A program made the translations under genes and the position numbers. Source: an uncultured bacterium (GTDB lineage: Bacteria > Cyanobacteriota > Vampirovibrionia > Gastranaerophilales > Gastranaerophilaceae). Taken from it: a stretch of DNA of 41,614 nt. Below are positions 17,570 through 25,384 of this stretch, one piece after another. The DNA is taken from contig CASDVM010000041.1 in assembly GCA_949284415.1 (NCBI GenBank), positions 1 to 41,614 on the forward strand, in the 5' to 3' direction. The first letter of the stretch is position 1; every line of letters begins with the position of its first letter. The notes under the pieces were generated by a model. It saw only the letters and a program-made list of their open reading frames with translations, was not told where the DNA came from and searched no databases.

Positions 17570-17718
17570 CTTGCTCCATGGAAAAATGACTGTCTCATCA
17601 TCTCAACCAGAGTTTTTCTTATTACATATTTTTTATTCAAATCTATAGAATTGACCGCTTCCGATGTCTGTTTATAAGTATCAGATACAGTATTAGAAAA
17701 TAAAAGCATATTTGACAT
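17542..17718 (-). CDS. Small unrecognised protein (58 aa)
   Basis: An ATG at 17718 behind AGAGAGG opens 58 codons to a TAA at 17542: it begins MSNMLLFSNTVSDTYKQ and ends GASRFGTNFIA. There is no signal peptide or long hydrophobic segment. The central part is basic and amphipathic (NKKYVIRKTLVEMMRQ). Evidence for translation is the ribosome binding site, a complete frame in a spacer otherwise empty, and terminators placed downstream at 17441-17463. A 10-bp inverted repeat (17532-17541 with 17560-17569) overlaps its last codons. No family recognised. Confidence 0.5.
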   Translation of the reverse strand: MSNMLLFSNTVSDTYKQTSEAVNSIDLNKKYVIRKTLVEMMRQSFFHGASRFGTNFIA

Positions 17719-17787
17719 AGCTTTAAAAACCTCTCTTTATCTTTATTTTGCTCTCACACTTATATAAAAAAAATCTGTAAAAAAATA

Positions 17788-17815
17788 TTGACTTTTTATA
17801 TTCAATTTATATAAA
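17788..17815 (+). promoter_or_regulatory. Promoter of the acidic 176-aa protein gene
   Basis: TTGACT (17788-17793) and TATAAA (17810-17815) with 16-base spacing, about 80 bases before the ATG at 17895. Confidence 0.5.
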
Positions 17816-17894
17816 ATTTGTTACAAAACTTCATAATAGCTAAAGATTTCTCTGTTTTTTGCCGTATACAAGACTGTATTAGAAAGGAGAAATA

Positions 17895-18425
17895 ATGGCA
17901 GATTCACTTAATGTAACAGGCGTAAATACAGGAATAGATATAGCTAAATGGAAAAAATTAACCGCACAGGAAATTATAAAAGAAGAAAGCAAAGGGGCAG
18001 AAATTCCTGCGGAACTCCTCAGATGGGCGCAGCAAATGTCAGCATTCGCCAATATTCCTGACGATGTAACTTATGAAGAAGTAGACGGCGATGTAGGAAT
18101 TGATGCTCTCGACAAACTCGGGATTACCCCGGAAGAAGCAGGACTTGCAGAACCGCAGGCACAAAATGCTATAGCTCCCGAACAGACAGCAGAACCTGAT
18201 GCAGTGCAGGATCCTGCATTAGCTGAAGGAGCAGCGGCTGAAACAGAGGATGAACAGAACATATTTATGAATGCTACACCGGGACAGGCATCTTTTACAC
18301 CGCAGACTCAAACTGCAGCAGCCGAAGAAGGAACCCCAGACGCAACTCTAACTCTTGCTGATGCATCACTCACAACCGATCCTGAAGAAATCAGAAAACG
18401 CAAACGCAGACTCGGATTAGAGTAA
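17895..18425 (+). CDS. Acidic Ala/Glu/Thr-rich protein, unrecognised (176 aa)
   Basis: The first 85 or so residues look folded (IAKWKKLTAQEIIKEESK, then AELLRWAQQMSAF and a DDVTYEEVDGDVGIDAL stretch). The middle is low-complexity, acidic, Ala/Pro/Gln/Glu-rich and probably disordered, and the protein ends with a very basic RKRKRRLGLE. No signal peptide or membrane segment. AGAAAGGAG precedes the ATG. The gene converges on rpe and shares its last 9 bases with the rpe 3' end. No function assigned; the charged tail could bind nucleic acid, which is speculation. Confidence 0.72.
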   Translation: MADSLNVTGVNTGIDIAKWKKLTAQEIIKEESKGAEIPAELLRWAQQMSAFANIPDDVTYEEVDGDVGIDALDKLGITPEEAGLAEPQAQNAIAPEQTAEPDAVQDPALAEGAAAETEDEQNIFMNATPGQASFTPQTQTAAAEEGTPDATLTLADASLTTDPEEIRKRKRRLGLE

Positions 18426-19055
18426 AGATTCAATAGCTGATTTAATGTTTTCCGATTTATATATATAATTACCGGCTACTAAAGAATTTGCACCGTAAAA
18501 AGTGCAAATTCTTGCCGTTTCAGCATTGATTCCGCCATCAACTTGAATTATTAAATCTTTTGACGCATTTTTTCTTATAATTTGAATTTTTTCAGCACAA
18601 CGCGGCATAAACTTTTGTCCGCCAAACCCGGGTTCTACTGTCATTACAAGAACAAGATCCAGATCGCTTAAATAAGGAAAAACAGTTTCAGCCGGAGTAT
18701 CAGGTTTTATTGAAAGTCCTGCCTTTATATTAAATGATTTTATTAAGTCAATCGTTGATTTGACATCTGCATTGCTCTCAATATGGAAAGTAAGAATATC
18801 CGCGCCTGCTTTTGCAAAAGCTTCAATATATTTATCGGGATTTTCAATCATCAAATGAACATCAAGCGGCAATTCCGTAACTTTATTTATAGAAGATACA
18901 ACCGGTACACCTATTGTAATATTCGGGACAAAATGACCGTCCATAACGTCTATATGAAGCCAATCAGCACCTGCTGTTTCAACACTCTTTATATCCCGCT
19001 CCAAATTCGCAAAATCTGCAGATAAAATTGACGGTGAAATAATTACTTTTTTCAT
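18417..19055 (-). CDS. rpe: Ribulose-phosphate 3-epimerase, Rpe
   Basis: Interconverts ribulose-5-phosphate and xylulose-5-phosphate in the pentose phosphate pathway; cytosolic TIM barrel of 212 aa. Characteristic segments are ISPSILSADFANL, LHIDVMDGHFVPNITIG (metal and catalytic Asp), DVHLMIENPDKYI, TVEPGFGGQKF and QVDGGINAET with the second catalytic Asp. The start overlaps the rnc stop by 4 bases (ATGA), so it is the last gene of the pyrH-frr-cdsA-rnc-rpe operon. No terminator is visible; its end overlaps the converging 176-aa gene. Confidence 0.96.
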   Translation of the reverse strand: MKKVIISPSILSADFANLERDIKSVETAGADWLHIDVMDGHFVPNITIGVPVVSSINKVTELPLDVHLMIENPDKYIEAFAKAGADILTFHIESNADVKSTIDLIKSFNIKAGLSIKPDTPAETVFPYLSDLDLVLVMTVEPGFGGQKFMPRCAEKIQIIRKNASKDLIIQVDGGINAETARICTFYGANSLVAGNYIYKSENIKSAIESLL

Positions 19056-19738
19056 TCAAAAACTCCCAAAATCTTACATGCCTGATAAGCCGCGTTCTGT
19101 TCGGCCTCTTTTTTTGTTTTTCCCTGCCCCTGCGCGATATATTTACCCGAATAAGAAACTCCTACGGTAAATATTTTGTTATGATCCGGTCCCGTTTCTT
19201 CAATAAGCCTGTATTCTGGCGTCTCCTTGGTCAAAGCCTGGGTGTATTCCTGAAGAAGCGCTTTTGCATTAAATTTTTCAAAATTTTTATCAACATCATT
19301 AATATAAGGCATCAAAATATTTTTTAAAAACGGAAGCAGTTTATCAAACTTTCCGTCAAGATAATAAGCTCCAAGTACAGCTTCAAATGCACATGCACAT
19401 ACTGATTCTATATGCGCAAGCCCCTGTTTGGCTTCATGACGTGCTAATATGATTAAATCGCATAATCCGATATCATTTGCAATTTTAAACAAAGTATTGT
19501 CAGATACAACAATAGATCTTATTTTTGACAAGTCGCCTTCCTGATACTCAGGGAATTTTTTAAAAAGAATATCTGATGATGCCAGTTTCAGGACAGCATC
19601 GCCCAAAAATTCGAGCCTTTCATAATTTTCCAAATAAGAAAGATTATTTTCTTTTGTATAAGACGGATGTGTCAGAGCCTGCCTGAAGAAAACAGGATTA
19701 TCAATTTTTATACCAAAAATATCTTCTAATTCTTTCAT
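19052..19738 (-). CDS. rnc: Ribonuclease III
   Basis: Double-strand-specific endoribonuclease that matures rRNA and cuts structured transcripts. In 228 aa the N-terminal nuclease domain has the signature ERLEFLGDAVLKL (about 40-52) and a second acidic cluster near EAVLGAYYLDG. A double-stranded-RNA-binding domain closes the protein (KALLQEYTQ ... GKTKKEAEQNAAYQAC). The gene begins one base below the cdsA stop (19739) and overlaps rpe by 4 bases, which indicates one transcript. Confidence 0.96.
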   Translation of the reverse strand: MKELEDIFGIKIDNPVFFRQALTHPSYTKENNLSYLENYERLEFLGDAVLKLASSDILFKKFPEYQEGDLSKIRSIVVSDNTLFKIANDIGLCDLIILARHEAKQGLAHIESVCACAFEAVLGAYYLDGKFDKLLPFLKNILMPYINDVDKNFEKFNAKALLQEYTQALTKETPEYRLIEETGPDHNKIFTVGVSYSGKYIAQGQGKTKKEAEQNAAYQACKILGVFE

Positions 19739-20614
19739 CTAAAATAAACCTTTAACAGAATTTATAATATCATTGGAAAATATAAAGTATTTACAGAAAT
19801 AATACATAACCGGAATTGTAAAGATAAAACTGTCGGATCTGTCCAAAAATCCGCCATGCCCGGGCAGAGAATTCCCCGAATCCTTCACTCCTGCATCACG
19901 TTTTAAAAGCGACTCGCACAAATCGCCGATCTGTGCAAATACTGTACATATTAAGCCTATAATCACTGAAACATACCAGTGCACCGCTGCAAAACAGGCA
20001 TTTATAACGGCACCTACAATTAATGCGCCGATTACAGCCGAAATTGCCCCGCCGATTGATCCTTCTATTGTTTTATTAGGACTTACAACAGGTGCCAGCT
20101 TATGTTTGCCAAATCTCGTACCTGCATAATAACATCCGACATCCGTTAAAAGTATTGCAGTAAACATCATCACCACAAACCCAAGCCCGTCATGGTAATC
20201 TGCAGAACTCATATCTCTCAGTAATTGTAAATGCAGAGGGAAATAACCGCAATAAACAAAACCGAGAATTGTAGTTGCAACATTTGCGGTATAAGGCTGC
20301 CTTCCTCTGAACAGAACCCACATAAATGCCATAAATGTGCAAAGGGTCAATGCAGATGCTACATAGTCAAATCTGTCAAAATATGTTATAACAGCAAGAA
20401 TTGCTTCTGCTAACAACATAATTTTCAGACTGGGATAAAACCCTTTATGCTCCAAAATTTTTACATATTCTTTTGAAGCAAAAAATATTACAACAGCCAG
20501 CAGCAGGAACAATGCAACTCCGCCGAGTATTATACAGCCCATTGCAATAGTTCCCATTATAAAACCGGTCAGCATTCTTGTAGCATTCTTATTTAAACCC
20601 TTTGGCGCATCCAT
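19739..20614 (-). CDS. cdsA: Phosphatidate cytidylyltransferase, CdsA
   Basis: Makes CDP-diacylglycerol from phosphatidate and CTP, the branch point of phospholipid synthesis; integral membrane protein of 291 aa with about eight hydrophobic helices. The family signature is complete near the C-terminus: SPNKTIEGSIGG, then GDLCESLLKRDAGVKDSG and PGHGGFLDRSDSF. The start shares one base with the frr stop at 20614. In many bacteria uppS lies between frr and cdsA; here it is absent. Confidence 0.95.
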   Translation of the reverse strand: MDAPKGLNKNATRMLTGFIMGTIAMGCIILGGVALFLLLAVVIFFASKEYVKILEHKGFYPSLKIMLLAEAILAVITYFDRFDYVASALTLCTFMAFMWVLFRGRQPYTANVATTILGFVYCGYFPLHLQLLRDMSSADYHDGLGFVVMMFTAILLTDVGCYYAGTRFGKHKLAPVVSPNKTIEGSIGGAISAVIGALIVGAVINACFAAVHWYVSVIIGLICTVFAQIGDLCESLLKRDAGVKDSGNSLPGHGGFLDRSDSFIFTIPVMYYFCKYFIFSNDIINSVKGLF

Positions 20615-21180
20615 TATACGGTCATAACCTCTTTTTCTTTGTCTGCAACTGCTTTATCAATAATCCCTGTATATTTATCAGTTAATTTTTGAATTTTATC
20701 CTGATTATCTTTTACTGAATCCTCAGGAAGATTTTCACTCTTTTCGATTTTTTTCAAATCATCGGTTAAATCACGTCTGATATTTCTTATTGCTACTTTT
20801 GCATCTTCGCCCATCTTTTTAACGTCTTTTACAATTTCGCGTCTTCTTTCCTCTGTCAACGGAGGGAACGGAAGTCTTATACATATACCGTCACTGTTGG
20901 GAGTAATTCCTATTTCCGCCTTGATTATACCTTTTTCAATTTCTTTTATAATTGATTTGTCATAAGGTGTTATAACAAGAGTAGTCCCGTCCTGTACGGT
21001 AACCTGAGACATCTGGCGCAAAGGAGTAGGTGCACCGTAATAATCAACAACAACCTTATCCAGAATTAAAGGATTAGCTCTGCCCGAACGCACAGAACCA
21101 AATTCTTTATGGAGCTGGCTGATTGTTTTTTCCATTTTTTCTTCCCCGAACAAAAACAGTTCGTCTAACGCTTCCGTCAT
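20614..21180 (-). CDS. frr: Ribosome recycling factor
   Basis: Acts with EF-G to split post-termination ribosomes. The 188 residues form the usual three-helix bundle plus a small beta/alpha domain: VRSGRANPLILDKVVVDYYG, then PLRQMSQVTVQDG, and IRLPFPPLTEERRREIVKDV. The C-terminal helix is Lys/Asp-rich. It lies 35 bases after pyrH and overlaps cdsA by one base. An AAAGGATG-like site precedes the ATG. Confidence 0.97.
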   Translation of the reverse strand: MTEALDELFLFGEEKMEKTISQLHKEFGSVRSGRANPLILDKVVVDYYGAPTPLRQMSQVTVQDGTTLVITPYDKSIIKEIEKGIIKAEIGITPNSDGICIRLPFPPLTEERRREIVKDVKKMGEDAKVAIRNIRRDLTDDLKKIEKSENLPEDSVKDNQDKIQKLTDKYTGIIDKAVADKEKEVMTV

Positions 21181-21215
21181 TTTTTACATCCTTTCTATAT
21201 TTTAAATACATGTTA

Positions 21216-21932
21216 TTAACTTATATATGTTCCTGTTTCTTTGCCTTCAAGAATATCAACGATACCGTTTTCAGCATCAAAATCAAATACTATTATGGGA
21301 ATATTGTTCTGTTTACAAAGAGCACAGGCTGATGTATCCATAACTTTTAATCCGTTTACAATAATGTCGTCATAAGTAATTTTATCCAGTTTTTTTGCAT
21401 TCGGATTAATTTTAGGATCATCTGTATAGACTCCGTCCACACCATTTTTCGCCATCAACATAGCCTCGGCATTAATCTCGGAAGCTCTTAAGGCTGCGGC
21501 CGTATCGGTAGTAAAAAAGGGATTTCCCGTTCCTGCCGCAAATATCACAACACGCCCTTTTTCAAGATGCCTGATTGCTCTGTGTCTTATATAAGGCTCT
21601 GCAATTTGGTTTATCGCAAGGGCGCTTTGCACGCGGCATGGAATTTTCATCTGATTTAATGCACTCTGCAAAGCTATCGCATTCATGACAGTTGCAAGCA
21701 TCCCGACATAATCACCTGAAGCCTGATCCATTCCGAGTTTTGCACTGTTTCTCATGCCTCTGAAAATATTACCGCCGCCGACAACCACAGCAATTTCCGC
21801 GCCGAGTTCGCGTGCTTTTTGGATTTCTTCAGCAATTTTTTTTACCGGTTTTTGATCAATTCCAAACTGCTGATCCCCGAGTAATGCCTCTCCGCTTATT
21901 TTTAACAATATTCGTTTATATTTCATTTCCAT
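21216..21932 (-). CDS. pyrH: UMP kinase, PyrH
   Basis: Phosphorylates UMP to UDP with ATP; hexameric cytosolic enzyme of the amino-acid-kinase fold. Motifs in 238 aa: LLKISGEALLGD near the start, VVVGGGNIFRG, FAAGTGNPFFTTDTAAALRA and the VDGVYTDDPK segment. The start at 21932 follows GAGG at six bases; a second ATG two codons on is possible. Upstream on the minus strand a TATAAT box lies at 21956-21951, with no good -35. First gene of the pyrH-frr-cdsA-rnc-rpe operon. The usual upstream partners rpsB and tsf are missing here. Confidence 0.96.
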   Translation of the reverse strand: MEMKYKRILLKISGEALLGDQQFGIDQKPVKKIAEEIQKARELGAEIAVVVGGGNIFRGMRNSAKLGMDQASGDYVGMLATVMNAIALQSALNQMKIPCRVQSALAINQIAEPYIRHRAIRHLEKGRVVIFAAGTGNPFFTTDTAAALRASEINAEAMLMAKNGVDGVYTDDPKINPNAKKLDKITYDDIIVNGLKVMDTSACALCKQNNIPIIVFDFDAENGIVDILEGKETGTYIS

Positions 21933-22171
21933 CGGATACCTCGTCTTTAAATTATACTAAACTAAAGAAACAAGATTGTAAAGGGATTACGGCTTATATT
22001 TCAAGCCGAATATTAAGTTATGTTAACTTAAATTATCAGCTGAAACATAGAAATATCAAGCATTTTCTAAATTGATATATATTTTATCAATAAAAAATAG
22101 CACTTTTTTAAATCAAATTGTTTTTATTTAATTATAGAGCAGATATCTATACATAAAGAAAAGGAGAATAT

Positions 22172-22360
22172 ATGGCGCGAGTATTAATTTCTATGCCCAA
22201 AGAGTTTTTGGAAAGGATTGATCAGGTTGCAGACGGTGAAAACAGATCGAGAAGCGAACTTATCCGTGAAGCTTTGAGAACTTACATTTACAAGCAAAAA
22301 GTCCGTCAGTCAACTACTTCGGCGAAAAATGCCGAACTTTTGGAATCATTATTGGAATAA
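22172..22360 (+). CDS. Orphan ribbon-helix-helix (CopG-type) DNA-binding protein
   Basis: A 62-aa protein with the full ribbon-helix-helix pattern: a beta strand ARVLISMPKEFLERIDQV, then the turn ENRSRSELIREALRTYI with the usual RSxSELIREAL helix. Such proteins bind DNA as dimers and are often antitoxins or metal regulators. No toxin gene follows; the next feature is a strong terminator at 22361-22390. AAAGGAGA precedes the ATG. It stands between the divergent pyrH operon and the four-winged-helix regulator. Target unknown. Confidence 0.88.
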   Translation: MARVLISMPKEFLERIDQVADGENRSRSELIREALRTYIYKQKVRQSTTSAKNAELLESLLE

Positions 22361-22390
22361 CAGACCGCTTATGCGGTCTGTTTTATTTTT
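22361..22390 (+). terminator. Intrinsic terminator after the ribbon-helix-helix gene
   Basis: Perfect 8-bp stem CAGACCGC/GCGGTCTG with a TTAT loop and a TTTTATTTTT tail, directly after the stop codon. Confidence 0.92.
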
Positions 22391-22449
22391 TATTTCCGAT
22401 AATTTTTAGATTTATGTAAATTTGTCTTCACAAACTAGCAAAAAAATAT

Positions 22450-22478
22450 TTGATGTTTTTTTACAAATAGTGTATTAT
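22450..22478 (+). promoter_or_regulatory. Promoter of the four-winged-helix regulator
   Basis: TTGATG (22450-22455) and TATTAT (22473-22478) with exact 17-base spacing. It puts the transcript start near 22485, which rules out the in-frame TTG at 22478 and makes ATG 22484 unlikely as start codons. Confidence 0.6.
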
Positions 22479-22498
22479 TGGCAATGAGGTATGTGTGT

Positions 22499-23644
22499 AT
22501 GAATAATGTTAAATATGTACTCCCGCAAAAATCAAGTTTGCATCAAATAAAGACCTGCGATATCACAATTCCGCTTCCTGATTTGAAAAATATAAATGAA
22601 TCAAAGGCTCTTGCGATAGGCAAATGGCTTATGCACCTGATTGACAGTGATAAATGCATAAAACCCAATACACTGCTTCCGTCAAAACCTGAACTTGCAT
22701 ACCTTTTAGGCGTAAGTATAGGAACAATCCAAAATGCACTCCGTTATATTGAAGATCTTGGCTATGTTGAATCCAAACAGTGCATCGGGACACTTGTCCG
22801 CGACAGGAATAATAACGAATTCTGTATGCGAAAACTTACTTCAAAAAGAGAAATTGCAATTAATGCAATAAAAAAATATATTCTTGATAAGAATTTCATT
22901 ATTAACCAGAACCTTCCGTCATCCAGAAGTATTGCATCAAGTATAGGATGCTCCGCAAATACAACACGACTTGCACTGGAATATCTGGGAACACTCGGGA
23001 TTATTGAACACAAATTCAAAAAATCCAATGAAACCGGATGGATTGTAAAATCTTTAGATTTTGAAATAGATAAAAATACTGATGAAAACCTGACACTTGT
23101 AAAAAAAGTCGAGACTGATTTAAAAAATTTCATTAAAACCAATCTGAAAATAGGAGATAAAATTCCTGCGCATGCAGATTTGTCAAGCAAATTATCCGTA
23201 AGCATAAAAACAATCCACGATGCTCTAAAATTTCTGATCGATGACGGAATACTCATGGCACGGCGCGGAAGATACGGTACTACTGTCATTAGGATGCCTG
23301 ATGAAAAAAATACTTACGAAAAAAAAGAAACATCAATTTTTGCCCCCGCACCTGACACAGCTTTTTATTATTACGAAAAAACGCAAAATCACATAAAAAG
23401 AATGATTGCGGAAAATTATGAAATAGGCTCCAAACTTCCGTCTATACTTGAACTTTCAAAACAGCTTGACCTGAGCCCGAACACAATCAGAAAAGCTTTT
23501 CATAACCTTGCAAAAGAAGGATATCTGGCATTTTCCCGCGGACGCTACGGCGGAACATTTGTAATTGATATTCCGGAAACAGGTGAACAGGCATTCAAAT
23601 GGCTTGCGGTTAACCCTAAATACGCCGAAGTTTATAAAAACTAG
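22499..23644 (+). CDS. Regulator with four tandem GntR-type winged-helix domains, no effector domain
   Basis: A protein of 381 aa from ATG 22499, which has GAGGT at eight bases. Four winged-helix units follow one another at about 34-102, 116-185, 202-267 and 290-358. Each holds the GntR core: (L/I)P(S/A), a helix, a short turn and a recognition helix, then a hydrophobic gly-containing turn and a wing. Cores are LPSKPELAYLLGVSIGTIQN (60), LPSSRSIASSIGCSANTTRL (139), IPAHADLSSKLSVSIKTIHD (222) and LPSILELSKQLDLSPNTIRK (313). Units 3 and 4 share the wing RGRYG. GntR proteins normally have one such unit and a ligand domain; none is seen here. Probably a DNA-binding protein that contacts several half-sites. 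Its end overlaps the converging HicB-like gene by 4 bases. Confidence 0.85.
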   Translation: MNNVKYVLPQKSSLHQIKTCDITIPLPDLKNINESKALAIGKWLMHLIDSDKCIKPNTLLPSKPELAYLLGVSIGTIQNALRYIEDLGYVESKQCIGTLVRDRNNNEFCMRKLTSKREIAINAIKKYILDKNFIINQNLPSSRSIASSIGCSANTTRLALEYLGTLGIIEHKFKKSNETGWIVKSLDFEIDKNTDENLTLVKKVETDLKNFIKTNLKIGDKIPAHADLSSKLSVSIKTIHDALKFLIDDGILMARRGRYGTTVIRMPDEKNTYEKKETSIFAPAPDTAFYYYEKTQNHIKRMIAENYEIGSKLPSILELSKQLDLSPNTIRKAFHNLAKEGYLAFSRGRYGGTFVIDIPETGEQAFKWLAVNPKYAEVYKN

Positions 23645-23910
23645 GGACACAAATTTTCCCAATCAGGTTCCTCATCATCTTCTCCCGGTTCAATAATATG
23701 TTCTCCGCGTTCAAGCATTACCTGAAGAGTCCATTTTAACTGCTGTTTATATTTTTCACGTGCACGTTCGGGGGTCTTGGCACAAAATAAAAAGCTTGGA
23801 ATTTCTTTTATTTCAATGTAATGGTAAGGCTTGCCGTCAAAATCAAAATCTTCGCCTTCTACAAGCGTCCAGTTTAAGTTCAGGTAATAATCTAAATTTT
23901 TTTCACTCAT
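23641..23910 (-). CDS. HicB-like small protein (89 aa), without a HicA partner
   Basis: The pattern LNWTLVEGEDFDFDGKPYHYIEIKEIP followed by ARE helix and EHIIEPGED resembles the HicB antitoxin fold (beta strands, helix, then an IPEP-like strand), given here in outline. No DNA-binding extension and no HicA-type toxin are adjacent. It is the last gene of the rbfA-truB-DUF2993-GerMN operon, five bases after the GerMN stop. It may have a metabolic or regulatory role unrelated to toxin-antitoxin pairs. The family call is by pattern only. Confidence 0.55.
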   Translation of the reverse strand: MSEKNLDYYLNLNWTLVEGEDFDFDGKPYHYIEIKEIPSFLFCAKTPERAREKYKQQLKWTLQVMLERGEHIIEPGEDDEEPDWENLCP

Positions 23911-23915
23911 TTATA

Positions 23916-24524
23916 TTAACCGTCCAGAGAATTATCATTCAGGGGCTGTGTTATCATAATACCTTCTCCGCCTATTACATCAGCCTTATTACCTTCTATA
24001 TAAAGATAAACAGGTTTGTCGGTGTTTCTTTTGGCAGTTTTAATAAGCTGATACAATCTCTTATAAAGGCTGTCAGTGCCTCCGCCGTTTTCAAAGGCGG
24101 AATTGAGATTTATAATAACTTTATCCGATGTTTCATTGATAGCGATAATATGAGTTTCGGCAGGAATTTCGGAATAAACACCTTTCGATTTTTCATATGC
24201 GGTAGGGCCTGAAATAAGTGCCTGTATTGCAAACTTTATCTTTGATCCGTCAATATCTTTGTCATATTCGCGGTTTACCGCACGGTAAATTTCTTCCTTA
24301 TTAGCATTCTGACCGATAAAGAAAACATTTACATAAACTTTTTCAGCAGGTTTAGGTTTTGGAGTTACAGGATCTTCCTGCGGAATTTTAGTTTCAGGAA
24401 CCGGAGTGAGAGGCCCTGAGACATTTTCATCATTATGATAAAGCATTCTCAACCCGAGAACACAGCAGACAGCAACCATTATTACCGCAGTTACACCTAA
24501 AAATACTCTTTCATTTTTACGCAT
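23916..24524 (-). CDS. GerMN-domain membrane-anchored protein
   Basis: A 202-aa protein with an N-terminal membrane anchor (about residues 8-28), a Pro/Thr/Lys-rich linker (PVPETKIPQEDPVTPKPKP), and a C-terminal GerMN domain of about 125 residues: VYVNVFFIGQNANK at its start, ALISGPTAYEKSKGVYSEIP in the middle and VIINLNSAFENGGG with the terminal helix. In Bacillus the domain occurs in GerM, a spore/cell-wall protein; in non-spore formers it occurs in envelope lipoproteins. Here there is no lipobox. It lies two bases after the DUF2993 gene. A cell-envelope role is likely but not specified. Confidence 0.83.
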   Translation of the reverse strand: MRKNERVFLGVTAVIMVAVCCVLGLRMLYHNDENVSGPLTPVPETKIPQEDPVTPKPKPAEKVYVNVFFIGQNANKEEIYRAVNREYDKDIDGSKIKFAIQALISGPTAYEKSKGVYSEIPAETHIIAINETSDKVIINLNSAFENGGGTDSLYKRLYQLIKTAKRNTDKPVYLYIEGNKADVIGGEGIMITQPLNDNSLDG

Positions 24525-24526
24525 AA

Positions 24527-25384
24527 TTATTCCTCATCCTTTAAAACTGTTATCAATCCGTCTATTGAAATTTTTCCGTCCGTAATTTTAACATTTTTAA
24601 CACTGAATTTTGCATCTTTATTTTCCAATATTTTTGCAGAAAAATCAAGCGGGTTGATATAATTTAACAGTTCTGAAAATGCGTCAATATCTGCAGTGGA
24701 GTTACGTCCTTCATATACAGCATTATCAAGAACCACACGACCGTTTTCTACATTAACATCAGCACTTATAACAACTTTTTTTGACTGTCTCATAAACGGC
24801 AGAGCATATTTTACAATATAATACATTTTGCCGTTCTGCAATTTTACACTTGTAGAGGTAATTCTAAATAAATTGCAGACTCCGCCTATTGTATTAAAAT
24901 CATTAATCAAACGCTTATAATCAGGAGAATTCATTGTATTATTCAAATCTTCCTCCGTTATCTCCGTTTTAAAAGCCATCGGGATATTTTCTTTTACAAT
25001 ATATTTATTGCTGCCATTATTCGCAATATAGTTGAAATCACACAATGTTACGGCATTAAAATATGAAATATAAACGCCGTCTGTATTAACATTTTTTGCG
25101 GTTAATTCAAAAGACTTAAACCTGCCTGCTTTCAAATCTCTTGTACTGAAAGAATCTATTTTTACATCAACATCTCCCGAGTTTATATTTTTCTTTATTG
25201 AATTTTTTATTACATTTTCTGCTATTTTTTCAGCAAGAAAATTCTGTCCAGTTGCACCGCTTACAAATCTTGAAAAACCCGATGTTAAATCATAAGGCAC
25301 AGGGCAAGAAAAAGTGTGGCATCCCTGAGCAAAACTAATCTGTCCCAAAAATGTTAAAACAAATATTAACAAAATCTTTTTCAT
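24527..25384 (-). CDS. Exported DUF2993 (LmeA-like) lipid-binding-type protein
   Basis: A 285-aa protein with a signal peptide (MKKILLIFVLTFLGQISFA, cleavage near 19-20). The rest shows the DUF2993 layout: an amphipathic helix with LAEKIAENVIKNSIKKN, the strand DVDVKIDSFSTRDLKAGRF, alternating beta strands, and a late DGKISIDG strand. In cyanobacteria and actinobacteria this family is exported and binds phospholipid or mannolipid. Cys residues near the mature start (GCHTFSC) could form a disulfide. It shares one base with the truB stop. Function is inferred from family membership only. Confidence 0.75.
   Translation of the reverse strand: MKKILLIFVLTFLGQISFAQGCHTFSCPVPYDLTSGFSRFVSGATGQNFLAEKIAENVIKNSIKKNINSGDVDVKIDSFSTRDLKAGRFKSFELTAKNVNTDGVYISYFNAVTLCDFNYIANNGSNKYIVKENIPMAFKTEITEEDLNNTMNSPDYKRLINDFNTIGGVCNLFRITSTSVKLQNGKMYYIVKYALPFMRQSKKVVISADVNVENGRVVLDNAVYEGRNSTADIDAFSELLNYINPLDFSAKILENKDAKFSVKNVKITDGKISIDGLITVLKDEE

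Noticed and set aside
21987-22010. Terminator in the pyrH/ribbon-helix-helix spacer (CGGCTT/AAGCCG hairpin)
   Set aside because: The stem is only six bases and has no T-run on either strand; it lies in the upstream region of pyrH, where a terminator is not needed.
22172-22360. Toxin-antitoxin module around the ribbon-helix-helix gene
   Set aside because: A terminator follows directly, and no small toxin gene is adjacent on either strand.
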